A DNA stretch of 64,000 bases from Cyathus striatus (lineage: Eukaryota; Basidiomycota; Agaricomycetes; Agaricales; Nidulariaceae). Positions 48,161 through 58,694 of the stretch are shown one piece after another (position 1 is the stretch's first letter; each line of letters begins with the position of its first letter). The position numbers and the translations under genes are program-made. Where the stretch lies: positions 496,001 to 560,000 of the forward strand of contig JAOVFP010000018.1 in the NCBI GenBank assembly GCA_025738555.1. The letters run 5' to 3'. The notes beneath the pieces are model-generated. The model was not told the origin of the DNA, searched no databases, and was given only the letters and a program-made list of their open reading frames with translations.

Positions 48161-49628
48161 TTATTTCGCTTTCCCGTTAGAAACAGGCGCCCAGTCAATT
48201 GGCAGCGTCAACGCGCGAGGAGTGTCCACTCGACTGCGGGAGTGGGAAGGAATAAACCCCAAGAGTTGCAGAAGTTGGCCTATAGGCACTACAGCCATGA
48301 TAGTGGCAAGTATTTGGCCATACGACCACATGTTCTCCCCTTCTGCGACAGTGTTTAGTGAAATAGTTTGCTCGATTTCATAGATTGACACGGAGACCGT
48401 TATCATAGAGAGAATTACTCGATGCACCTTGGAGTTCCGCAGAATAACTTTGATGTTCATGAAGAAGGTGCGACGATCGAGGAATGGATGTATGTATTGG
48501 GGGGGCGAAGTATTGTTTAACCACTTGTACACCGCGTTCCCGAATATCCGCTCCACAATAGAGTATTTTTGTCCTAAACGTTCGGGAAACTCGTCTGAGG
48601 GGAGAATATATCGTGCTGCCTTCCACAGTTTAATCGGATTGAGAACATCTGGTCCACTAATGAATATAAGGATCAAAGTGGCCTGAAAAAGCGTAATAAA
48701 CCGATACGATGCGTCTACAAGATACTGTTCTCCCCAGATTACGCTATAGTTGATAACGTAGCTGTTGCACTCGACTTGACATCCAAAACATGGCGCTGTA
48801 AACACACTTTGGTACATAATTTCAGTAACAAGAAGGTAAAATGCTGGTTGTATTGTGACACTTGAGGGTGTATCCAAGGGATCGACGAAATATAGAATGC
48901 TGAGTGGAAGACCTTGAAGTTTCGCTACAATGTTGACGTGGTATAGCGTTAGCTCGTTCTTCATTACAGAAATGAACGCTGAGATGGTATATCCTGCGGA
49001 GGTGATGAGCAAGGCCCATCGAGTAGCCGAAGACTGGGTACGGTCGCTAAACAGTAATAGCAACGCTAACGCGAAACATTGAATGTAAAATGCAGTTCGA
49101 ACCTGTTTAACTTTTCAAGCAATTGAAAAGTTGGTGGTGACTTTACTCACCCCGATTCCTGCAATGTCCGGATTTGGTTGGATCCCAGGACAATCTGTGT
49201 CCCGTACGGTATTTAGCCTCTGAGAGCCGCATACACGAATATCGAGTTGACCCATGATATATCGCACGTTATCCGACTCCCAGCCAGACATAACCATTAT
49301 AACTAAAGTTATGCAGGCGATGCATACGAAAATTGCGAATCCCCATACAGAGGCCTTTAAAGGGTGTTGTTCGGTCCAGATCCTTAGAAGACGATATCGG
49401 GATCGAATATAGAATTTTACCCGCGTTTTAAACCGATCTGATTATATGGTTCCGGTTATCACAAACAGACTATTGGTGCATGCACAAAGGAGTAAGGAAG
49501 CTCTTACCTAGCAATGATAAGCTTCCGGTTCCAGGTGTCTTGATACGCGTGTGAGGCAAAGTCGCAGTTGAAGAATTTGATGTAGAGGGTAGAGAGCTTA
49601 GCTCAAGTTCGGATTTAGGCATGCGCAT
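48161..49628 (-). CDS. Multi-pass membrane protein of unknown function
   Basis: The three-exon model (49,628-49,508; 49,437-49,151; 49,102-48,161) has GT-AG introns of 70 and 48 bp and an intact frame of 449 aa. The first 40 residues are Ser/Thr-rich and polar. Hydrophobic segments follow, for example WGFAIFVCIACITLVIMV, YIQCFALALLLLF, WALLITSAGYTISAFISV, FYLLVTEIMYQSVF, FITLFQATLILIFI, RVILSMITVSVSIY and YGQILATIMAVVPIG. About seven or eight spans are likely. A Cys-rich turn (CFGCQVEC) lies mid-protein. It resembles the many anonymous polytopic membrane proteins of agarics; I cannot assign a transport or receptor role. It is divergent from the F-box gene and may share its 496-bp promoter region. 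Confidence 0.75.
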
Positions 49629-50124
49629 TTATTGTAGTTGTTTGTGGAAATGGAATGCTCTGGAAAACGGATGTCCTGGTATCCGCCGACTTAAGTATCC
49701 ACTTTGGCGCTCATTATGACAGTCATTGAGGTACGGTGTCATAGAGCATCATATCGTAATCCAGGTCCCAATCCTCCAGCTCCAAGTCCCACGCTTCTAG
49801 GTTCCTAATGACTCTTTACGCTAACCTTGCTATAGAAAGCCTGTAATTGTCAATCTGCTACGCATTTCAGGTGCCTAATAAAAAGGTGGAGTTGCTTTGG
49901 ATGAGGAATTTGCTTATTGCGGTAACTAGTAACTACCGACCGTAACCGACGCGTGGAGTCAGAACGGGACGCGGCGGGCGGCTCCCGCCTTCCACGTGTC
50001 CACGCCCTGGCGGCCAATCCACGCACTCATGTGACAGTCGGTGTTCGAACTTCGCTTATTTATGTTATGCCTTGGCTCTCGTCTCAACTTTTCGCCCAAC
50101 TTCCCCCGCCCCTTTCCTTATACG
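49629..50124. promoter_or_regulatory. Shared divergent promoter region
   Basis: This 496-bp interval separates the start codons of the reverse-strand membrane protein gene and the forward-strand F-box gene. TTATTTATG near 50,056 is a candidate AT-rich core element for the F-box gene. Direct evidence for co-regulation is lacking. Confidence 0.35.
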
Positions 50125-52404
50125 ATGAAGAAATCAACTCATTTTCGGAAGCGCGTTGCCCCCATCGTCGGAAATGACGACGACCACGACATGGTCTCTG
50201 ATAACGAGCCTGTCCAGCAACCACTGCAGAAAAAACGGAAAAAACACCCTGCTACAGTAAAGAAAACAGCTCCAAAGTTGGTTGAAATGCCGTTCGATGT
50301 TCTGTTTGAGGTGAGCCTTTTTCAGCTCGATTAATACCGTAACTTATAGTTCACCATTACTTTGCAGATTTTTCAACTACTACACCCACTAGACCTTCTA
50401 CATTTGTCTCGTACCATGAAAGCTTTGCGTGGAATTATTTTGGACAGAACTTCTGTTAGCGTTTGGAAGCAAGCACGTCATAATATGAATGGTCTTCCTG
50501 AATGTCCGGAGGATATCTCCGAGCCATACTATGCGTCTTTGTTATTTGAAAATCGTTGTGTGAATCAGGACCAATGCGCTTCAAGGAAGACACAAATATG
50601 GTCGGAGTTTCGTGCTAGGTGGTGCCAAAAATGCGTACGAGATGACAACAGGTCTGTATAGAGAATATTTCATCACTTATTTCTTGCTCATGATGTATTT
50701 AGATTTATTGGGAAAAAAGAGATTCATTGGGTCGACGACAAAAGTATTCTCGTGTTATGTCCCCAGATAGAGATTTTATTTACAAGTATGTTACCCATGA
50801 TCGTAATTGAATGACAAGTTCTCATACTTTCACTTAATAGGTCGTCGTAAAATCGTCACATTGTATGACAAAACATTCTTGGAAGCTAATTATGAGTTAT
50901 ACATGTCTTTTGACAGTGTGAAAAAAGAAGAGTGGGCTCTTCCACATCGTATCAAGACGAACGAGATCCGAGAGGTTTGTTGAAATAGTTCTGCTATCAT
51001 CTTTTACTGAACACACAGTGTATAGCATGCAAAAAAATGTAATGAATGGCTTGATAGATATGCTCGTGAACACGCAAACATGCTGTATGATGTACAGAAG
51101 AAGCGTGAAGCAGAGTACATCCACTCCTCTTACGAGTTCCAAACTTTCGTTGAGCTTATATTCTACAGAATAATCAAAAGACTCACAGACATGGGGTGGG
51201 GCGAAATAATTCAGTACTTGGAATATACCGAAGTTTTCATGCACCTTCGTGTATACTTTCAGAAGAAGGAGCTTACGGAGCGTAGTATGTTTACTCTTCT
51301 TCACAAAGTTTTTGCAGTTATTAATAACCACTGGTCATGTCAGAATGGAATAGCATCAGACCCCAGCTCATCGAACACTTCGGGAGACTGAACGTAAAAT
51401 ACTTCAAACACATTCAAAATAATCGGCTTATGTCACGTATACCTATTCTGCTCGAATTCTTCAAGAAGTACACCAAATCCAAATCTGTCAATACGATTAT
51501 TCCTCCGGCTCCAATTTTCTATCTCTTCGATCCTCTTCGCGATCTCATCATGAATACACCAGCCGATATTGAACTTACAATCAGTGACATAGAAGAAGCA
51601 TCAGTAGGATTCGATGATTTCTGTGCTAAGTGGAAGAACGATAAAGACCATCAACTGCTACGATTGGTATTGGATAAACCTGTTACTCAAAGTGATCTTG
51701 AGAACATGGAACAAATTCTGACACGGGCCACAACGGCTTTCAGATGTAGCTCATGCATGCACTGGTCTCACACTACCCAGAATTCTTTCATTTCATATCC
51801 AAGCATCCTGGTGCATAAACATTCACAACTTCCTCATGCATTTGGAAATGATGTACGATTTCCCCATTACCTGTCCACTGCATTTAAAATGCTTGCCGGT
51901 ATAACTGACCAGCTCGTTCATAAACACGGAGAGATTACTACCAACTCCACATACAAAACCGTAGCGGAAGTGGTTCTTTCTGCTTGTGGCCTTAGCCCGG
52001 AATCGACAAGTAATTCTGATGTCGATAGATTAGAGCCTTATCTCGAGTGCATGAAGTGTCGCACCGTAAGATCAACGAAGATTATGACTTGGAATGGTAC
52101 CGTGAGTCTATTCTTATTTGTTCCGAAAATCCTGCTCAATTAACAATGTACTTCTTCTAGATTTCACATCTCATGGATAAGCACCCCTTTGTTGGATCCC
52201 ATAATACGATGCCGGACTTTGTACGTGTAATAAAGGACAAGACGATTCTGAGGCAAGTAAAAGAGTGTAGAGATAAATCATCCTCAAAAGATATCACTGG
52301 AAATAGCAATCAATATGCATCTTCGGTTGAGTGTTTTTTGTTAAAGTATGGTCACCTATTTCTTATATGTTATTGCGAAACTAACAACTTGTAGGTTTGA
52401 ATAG
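50125..52404 (+). CDS. F-box domain protein
   Basis: My eight-exon model (50,125-50,310; 50,368-50,651; 50,703-50,785; 50,841-50,974; 51,026-51,281; 51,344-52,101; 52,161-52,345; 52,395-52,404) has GT-AG introns and gives 631 aa in frame. The N-terminus is basic. The F-box starts near residue 52 (LVEMPFDVLFEIFQLLHPL, then DLLHLSRTMKALRGIIL), followed by the NGLPECPEDISEPYYASLLF segment typical of agaric F-box proteins and a CQKC. A long helical region carries charged KKxNEWL-type sequence and WNSIRPQLIEH. Cys pairs (CSSC, CMKC) lie near the C-terminus. F-box proteins join Skp1-cullin ubiquitin ligases and choose substrates, and agarics have very many. The substrate is unknown. The last exon is only 10 bp and the least certain part. 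Confidence 0.82.
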
Positions 52405-53640
52405 GAAGTCCCGACTCCTGAAAATGCTGTACAACACACCGACGAAATCAAGATCCTATTTCATTATGAATGCTTCGAGAACCCGATGTCAGGGAGGGTC
52501 CTAGCAATGCATAGTTAACAAAGGTTGCATTGCTAGTTGTGCCATCAATCGCCCCTATATTTCGTTTAAATATACTTAGACTGAGTTGTATTTAGCAATA
52601 CTACTGATTTTCAATTGAAACGAAAGCTCGAAACTATAGTATAACAAAGTCATACAGTACTACTATAGTGTTAATAAAAGTTCACTTCAAGTGATTCTTC
52701 ATCAACAATGCTCACACATACTGTTATGAATATTCAACTATCCGAATACCTTATTACCTTTTTCGACTTTAACGCACGTGTTTTCCATCGCTTAAGGCCC
52801 TTGCTGAGAACACCGAGTGCAGATGGCTCCTGCACTTGGTAGACTCTTCGCCTAAATATAAGTCTTTTGTACTACTAAATTGTAGAATATTTGATATTAG
52901 TTACTGTAGTCTACTTAAACTCGTTGTGTAGATACTAAAATACAATCACTCTTTGCATAACTCAATACTTCATCTCTCAAGACCTTTTATCAGAAACAGA
53001 ACTCGACTTACGCTACGCGCTAAATCTCGTACTGCGAGTATACAGTTGCCCTATTTACTTGTCACGACGTTGCTTACTACTTCGATGTCCTAAACGGCCG
53101 ACAACTTACCTTGGTATGCTTCCTGTCTATATCAGTGTACTGCCCCCTTCATGTATTCATAGGAACACACCAACGTTATAGTTCCTATCGGACCATAACA
53201 CCTACTATAGTGAAGAGGGGAATGCGAGGTTGAAGGATCTTATTCAATAGAATGCGAGCCGCTGGCACATCCATCCAGCATGAGGTCCCAGTGAGGTTTC
53301 ATAGAAGTGAGAATAAGGGGGAGAAAGTATCCTGATATTCAAAGAATGTAAACTACTGTACTTACATAAGTAAGTAATAGAACAAATGTAGCGAGCGGAG
53401 TAATAAAAGGAGACATGAAGCTGATTCTACGGTACCGGCAAACTGCTTGGTCTATAGGATGATGACACAACAAGGGGTCAGAACTTCGAGCTGATTCTTC
53501 TAGAGTGTTTCTTGATTGAGTGAACTTTTAGAGAGAAAGTAAAGGGGCAGGGAGCGACAGAAATGATGGTGAGGAACGAAAAAGAGAGGCTGAGAGAGAT
53601 CCAACAATGGGGTGAAGTTCACTGGATTAATATGGACCTA
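52405..53640. other. Intergenic region after the F-box gene
   Basis: AT-rich, with no supportable gene. It includes a perfect 11-bp inverted repeat at 52,501-52,511 and 52,526-52,536. Confidence 0.45.
52501..52536. repeat. Perfect 11-bp inverted repeat
   Basis: CTAGCAATGCA is followed 14 bases later by TGCATTGCTAG. It could form a hairpin in RNA about 100 bp past the F-box stop. Its role is unknown. Confidence 0.6.
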
Positions 53641-53970
53641 CATACATCAGCAAACACTGATTTTTGTGCATAGTATGTCATAGTTTACAGTCTAAGTAAT
53701 CTTATAGTATCCTACAACATATGTATGAGCCGACAGCATGTTGTAGCATTAGGAGTATTACTACTTTTATATGTAGTACTCTATATTACTCTGTAGTATA
53801 GGCCAGAGTTAGCTAACATTATATAGCATTGTTACATAAATACATAGTAGTCTATAGTGTATACAGAAGCTAATGTAGTGTTATATAACTTTTCTATTTG
53901 CTATGTATGTCATAAAAGCACTATATAACTTGTATATAACATTACATACCTACATAGTACAGTACTACTC
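53640..53970. repeat. AT-rich array of TATAG/CTATA-type motifs (left)
   Basis: The stretch is crowded with TATAG, CTATA, TAGTAC and ATAACTT-like words on both strands. A similar array lies at 55,390-55,585. The two may be the subterminal regions of one element. Confidence 0.45.
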
Positions 53971-55389
53971 AAATGTTGGTCAGCCAATCATGCGCATAGC
54001 CCAGCGTGCCCCCTTTCTGCAACAGGTACCCATTTGGGCGTCCCATCGGATACCTTCCTAATCGGGTAATCCGCCAATGCGGCAGTGTCAGCTGCTTACA
54101 TAAAATTCATTTATGTCATACCTCTCGGGTTGGTTCACCGCTTCTGCATTTACTCTTGACCATCAAAGTACTTGTTTTCTTTCTACTCTTGCTTCCTTTC
54201 CCCTCCTCTCGTGCTCTCTCTCTCTCTTCTCTGCTGCATGGTCTTGTCATCGTTGTCACCATTCAAGCTCACCAGGTCTCGTGTTGTTGGATCAGGGTCT
54301 AGATCTCAGGGATTTGGTAAGTCTGTGTTCTGTCAAGCTCTACACTTTGTTTCATGTGCTGACTTTGTCACTACTCATATTGCCTGTTCTGGGCTTTTGG
54401 TACTTGTGTATAAAACACAACATCATGTTTTTAGAAGGTAAGGCCTTAAGGTTTTATGTTTTATTTGTTTAAAGGGTTTTGAGCCTGTCCTAATGTGGAG
54501 TATGTGTTTTTAATAGTTTTATTTAAGGCTGGTAAGTCCCATTCCCTGCTTCTTTTCTAGTGCCAACATTTGTGTCTTCCCCTAGCCCTCCTCAACAAAG
54601 TCAGCATGCCAAGTTCTTTGTGCTGTCTCCCTTTTCATGTCAACAGCTCATGTTCTCCACCTCCTCCAACACATCACACCATCTCCTCCCCATGCCATCC
54701 CTCCTCTTGTCATCATTGACACATCACACCATCTCCCTCTCCACACCATCCCTCTCCTTCCCCTCCTCTCTTGTTGTCATTGACACCTTGTGCCATTTCC
54801 TCTCCTCACTGATCCCTCCTCAACTCATTGATGTCTCAGTGGCCAATGTTGCCATACACCCACCTCCTTCAACATCCAAATGGCCCAATGACTGCTTATG
54901 TCACCCTCTCCTTGCTTTGTTGGTGTCTCGATGTCCCCCTTCAGCCTTCCTCATTCAATGACCCAACATCCCCAGTCCTGTCACCTCCCACTTCCACCAT
55001 ATTGCACCACCACCTCTCCATTTCTCACTATTGCCACCCTGCTTTTCACCATGTACATTGCCTTCCACACCCAACTCAACATCCCAATGGTGCAATGACA
55101 GATGGTGTGGAGAGGGACACCATAGAGAGGGAGATGTCAAGGAAAAAGAAGACGGAATGGGGGATAGGCACATAGAGAGACAGCATGGAGGGTGGAGAGA
55201 GCATGTGTCTGTTCATGATGTATTCCAATGTCTATATCAGATTTGTCTGATGTAATGTTACTGTATTGTACTAATGTGTATTATAGCTATTTAATATAAT
55301 AATTTTTTCATCTATATGACCAAAGGAGTGATGCTATTGGCTGAAGTATTGGAATCCCAAGGAAATCCTACAGGACCTGCTGTAATTCT
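53971..55389. other. CpG-poor, pyrimidine-rich segment, probably transposon-derived
   Basis: From about 54,100 the forward strand is T/C-rich with repeated Pro/Ser/His-type low-complexity frames (CACACCATCTCC phrases near 54,670 and 54,725). CpG dinucleotides become rare after about 54,310. I recognise no domain. It lies between two TATAG-rich arrays, so a non-autonomous element is possible. Confidence 0.35.
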
Positions 55390-55585
55390 GGATGTTCTAA
55401 AGCACTCCATAGTATATTGCCAAGCCTCTATAGCACTATATAGCACTCCATAGCATGCTACCATGTCTCTATAGTGCTTGATAGTATGTAGGGATAACTA
55501 CATAGTGCTACATAAATGAACACCTTTGTTATGGTGTTATGGTGCTATGCAATGCTCTGTAGTACTATTGTAGCACTGTGTAACA
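55390..55585. repeat. AT-rich array of TATAGCACT-type motifs (right)
   Basis: TATAGCACT, CCATAGCAT, CTATAGTGCT and CATAGTGCTAC recur at short intervals on both strands. The composition is similar to 53,640-53,970. Confidence 0.45.
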
Positions 55586-56386
55586 TAATCAGTACTTGCT
55601 GATGTACACTGTTTATATAGGAAAGAGAGTAGAAAATTATACCAAAAAGAGTGAATAAAAACATCTTGAAGCCAAGAATGTGATATCTGATAGATGAGTA
55701 TTTCAAGGGGAAACAGCAAAAGGATTTGTATATAAAGTGTGAAGAGAAAAGAAGGTGGTAGGGTAGAAGTGAAGATTTGCAATAGGGGAAATCAAAGCTG
55801 GCCTCTTGGCAAAACAAAACAATCAGGGAGTGAAACAAAACAATCTTCAGACAACTTCCCATGAAAGGAATAGAGTCTAGACTGAGCTGATGGCTGTATC
55901 TGGGCTGTATTGTTGCAAGCATTGGACCAGTACTCAGTTGGAGCTTGAACATGGCATGCTCTTGACCATGTCTCCATGTCAAGGATTGGTTTCATTTGAG
56001 CACAACTTGGGCCTATACACTGTAAATTTGTGATGTGAATGCAATACTGTACCTACCTGTATGGAAGAAACAGGGTTTGAGGCTGTGACAAGATTTTTAG
56101 ACTCAATGATAGCAATGAGGGCTATTAAGTGCATGACAACCCTCAAACTTGGCAACCTAGATTGTCAGGTGGTGGGAAATAATGGAATATCCTGCATAGT
56201 TCAATAGTTGAAGTTAATTACCATAAAGGTTAAGTTAAAGCTAATACAACAATAAAAGTGATGTAGAAAGTATTTTAGTTATAATAAAGTGAATTTTTTG
56301 CCATCCTACCCACTGTTTCCTGCCTGAAACAATGAAACACTCTACAATATGGCTGAGAAGCTCTCAGGTCCACCTTAGGAGCTCAT
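55586..56386. other. CpG-poor intergenic sequence left of the LTR
   Basis: No supportable gene. Base composition is like the adjacent retrotransposon, which suggests older transposon remains. Confidence 0.35.
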
Positions 56387-57054
56387 TGTCAAGACCGGTA
56401 TTTCTACATAAGGTCAGGAGTGTAAGGTAGGGAAGTGTGGGACAGAAGGACTGTTGGCTTCAGCTTATATGCTGCACCCCTTGTCATTCTCATGGTCCAG
56501 GTATTTTGAAGTGTGGAAGGGAGAGACAGGAGTGCAGAGAAAGAGAGGGACAGGAGTGTGGAGTGTGGAGTGCAGAGTCATTACTATGAAGGCAACAATT
56601 CAAGCCAGAGTTGAGTAGAACTCAAAGACAAGTAAGAAGGATAGTAACTTAGTCAATATTCAAAATGAGTATCAGTGGTACAAGATATGCTACTTAAATA
56701 CTATATGACTTCACTGATGACTGGTGAATGAATGGGTAGTAGTATACTAATTGAAAAACATAATAAGATGGTGGTGGAATGTGGAGTAGGGTTTGAATAC
56801 AATATGTACCAAGGACGAACTAAGAATTGAAAGGAATGCTGAGACAAGTATACCCAGGGTACAATGGAGAAAGCATAATGGAGGACAGATAAGAATCGGA
56901 TGAATAAGGTGACATAAGCTCAGCAACCTTTGTCAGAAGAGTGTAAGGGAAAAGTAGAAGAATGAGATCTGTACAAGTTAAGAAGTGTGGGAAGTGCAGA
57001 GACAAGTGCAGAATAGAAGTGCAGGAATAAGGTAGGAAAAGTATGGCTATGACA
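56387..57054 (-). repeat. 3' LTR (668 bp)
   Basis: It is bounded by TGTCA at 56,387 and TGACA ending at 57,054, the short inverted ends expected of an LTR. The right boundary abuts a purine tract on the coding strand. The left boundary is inferred from the TGTCAAGACCGGTATT sequence and cannot be confirmed, because the partner LTR is outside the window. Confidence 0.65.
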
Positions 57055-57071
57055 GTATCTCCCCCTTAGGG
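57055..57071 (-). promoter_or_regulatory. Polypurine tract
   Basis: On the reverse strand AAGGGGGAGAT lies directly before the LTR start TGTCATAGCC. This is the expected primer site for plus-strand DNA synthesis. Confidence 0.7.
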
Positions 57072-57208
57072 CCAAGCCATGAGGGCCATTAGGTTTTGAT
57101 GGAAAATTTTAAACTTTTTATGGTGTTTTGCATTGTTTGTGTACCAGTGAATCCATATAAGCCAGGTGCCCTCTAAGGAGATATTCCAATATCTTTCTTC
57201 CTTTCACT

Positions 57209-57354
57209 ATGTCAAACCCTGGAGAAATCTTGAATGATCTATTGTCATTTGAACAGCTTCAAGAGATCACAAGGCTCGAGGCCAAGGAGGCTGAGGACAG
57301 ATGAAAAGAGGAAGAGCAAAGGGAGGCCATTGAACAAGAACAACGGGAGAGGCA

Positions 57355-57397
<43 letters not shown>

Positions 57398-58565
57398 TTA
57401 GCTGCATTGAGACAGGCTGCAGAGGATAAGAAGAAAGAGGAGAAGAGGATAGCCAAGGAGGCTCATAAAGCAGAGGAGGTGTGGAAGGCAAAGGAGACTC
57501 AAAAGGTGGAGGAAGCCCAAAGAGCGGAAGAGGCACGAAAGGCAGAGGAAGCCCAAAGAGCGGAAGAGGCATGAAAAGCAGAAGAGGCACAAAGGTCAGA
57601 AATGGTGGAAGTGGCATTGGTGGCAGGGAGTTCAAGAAAAGGAAAGGGTAAAGAGAAGAATCATACCCTTGTGCGTGGTAAGTTGGTAGTGGAGGATTCT
57701 GATGAGGAGGAAGAAGGTAATGAAGAGGCCACAGACAATGAACCAGATGCCAAGCCCGCAAATGAGATTGTTGGTGGTGAAGTGGAAGGCTTGTCGAAGG
57801 GCAAGAAGCCTGGGCCTGTATACCTTCCCAGCATGAAAGTCTGTCACCATTGCTGAGTGCAGAGGGATTGTTCAAAGAGAGGGAAGTGTAACCAAGAGAG
57901 GTAAGTAGTTTTCAAGTATTTTGAAAACTTACTAATTCTTTTGATAGGGACAGCAAGTTTTCCTCTGCAAGTTCTGCGTGGAATTGCATTGACAATGCAG
58001 CATGGACCCACCAGTTGCCACTACCCCTACCACAACTTGTAGCAAGAAAAGGAAAGCAGGGTCAGCCGAGGTTGGTAACAATGTGGAGGGGCAGCCTTCC
58101 AAGAAGGTGTGTCTGCGAACCTCGACTGTGCCCGAGTCCAATGATGAGGATGAAGACAAACCCAAGCTCAATTGTGAGCGAGAGGCAGATGTGGGACTGC
58201 AAGGGAAATTGCTGCATATGATGCAGCAGATGGCGAGGGACCAACATGAGTTACTGCAGGAAGTTCAGCAGGCCCATGAGGCTCAAATGGAGGAAATGCA
58301 GGTTGCTCAACTTGCAACATTTGAAGAGCAACAGTGATCAATGGAACTCCAGCAGGCCTTGATGGAAGAGATGAGGTGGGCCATGGCCAAATTGCAGGGG
58401 GTGCGACAGGAGTTAACCACTCTTCAAGGCCAGGTTGGAACTTTGAGGAGTGCAGATACAGATGCAGAAGAAGGGGATGAAGACATGAGCAGTTCAAGTA
58501 GTGCAGGTAGTGTGGAGGAGGATGATAAGACAGTGGTTGGGTTCCAGACACAAGAGACCCAATAA
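57209..58565 (+). pseudogene. Antisense accessory ORF inside the retrotransposon, decayed
   Basis: A forward-strand reading frame begins MSNPGEILNDLLSFEQL and continues through a poly-Ala run, a long charged coiled-coil-like Glu/Ala/Lys/Arg region, an acidic linker and VCHHC. A GTAAGT...GATAG intron is likely at about 57,900-57,948. The second exon holds KKRKAG-type basic patches, a second coiled coil and an acidic end. In-frame stops at 57,302, 57,572, 57,854 and 58,335 are all TGA, and at 57,572 the neighbouring repeat has CGA in the same position. The frame ends 130 bp from the pol stop, tail to tail. Frames of this kind with Cys-rich and coiled-coil parts accompany gypsy elements in agarics as far as I recall. 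The role is unknown; nucleic-acid binding is a guess. Confidence 0.65.
57356..57394 (+). repeat. (GCA)n trinucleotide run
   Basis: About twelve GCA units encode poly-Ala in the antisense accessory frame. Confidence 0.9.
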
Positions 58566-58694
58566 TTAGTTTAATTTGTACTTGTCATCTTGCAGAAATA
58601 AAGTGAGATTTGGAATTGGAGATGCAGAAGTGTGGAAGTGTGGAAATGTGTAAATGCAGAAGTAAAAAAAATAGGAGTAGTCAGAGGTGTGAGA

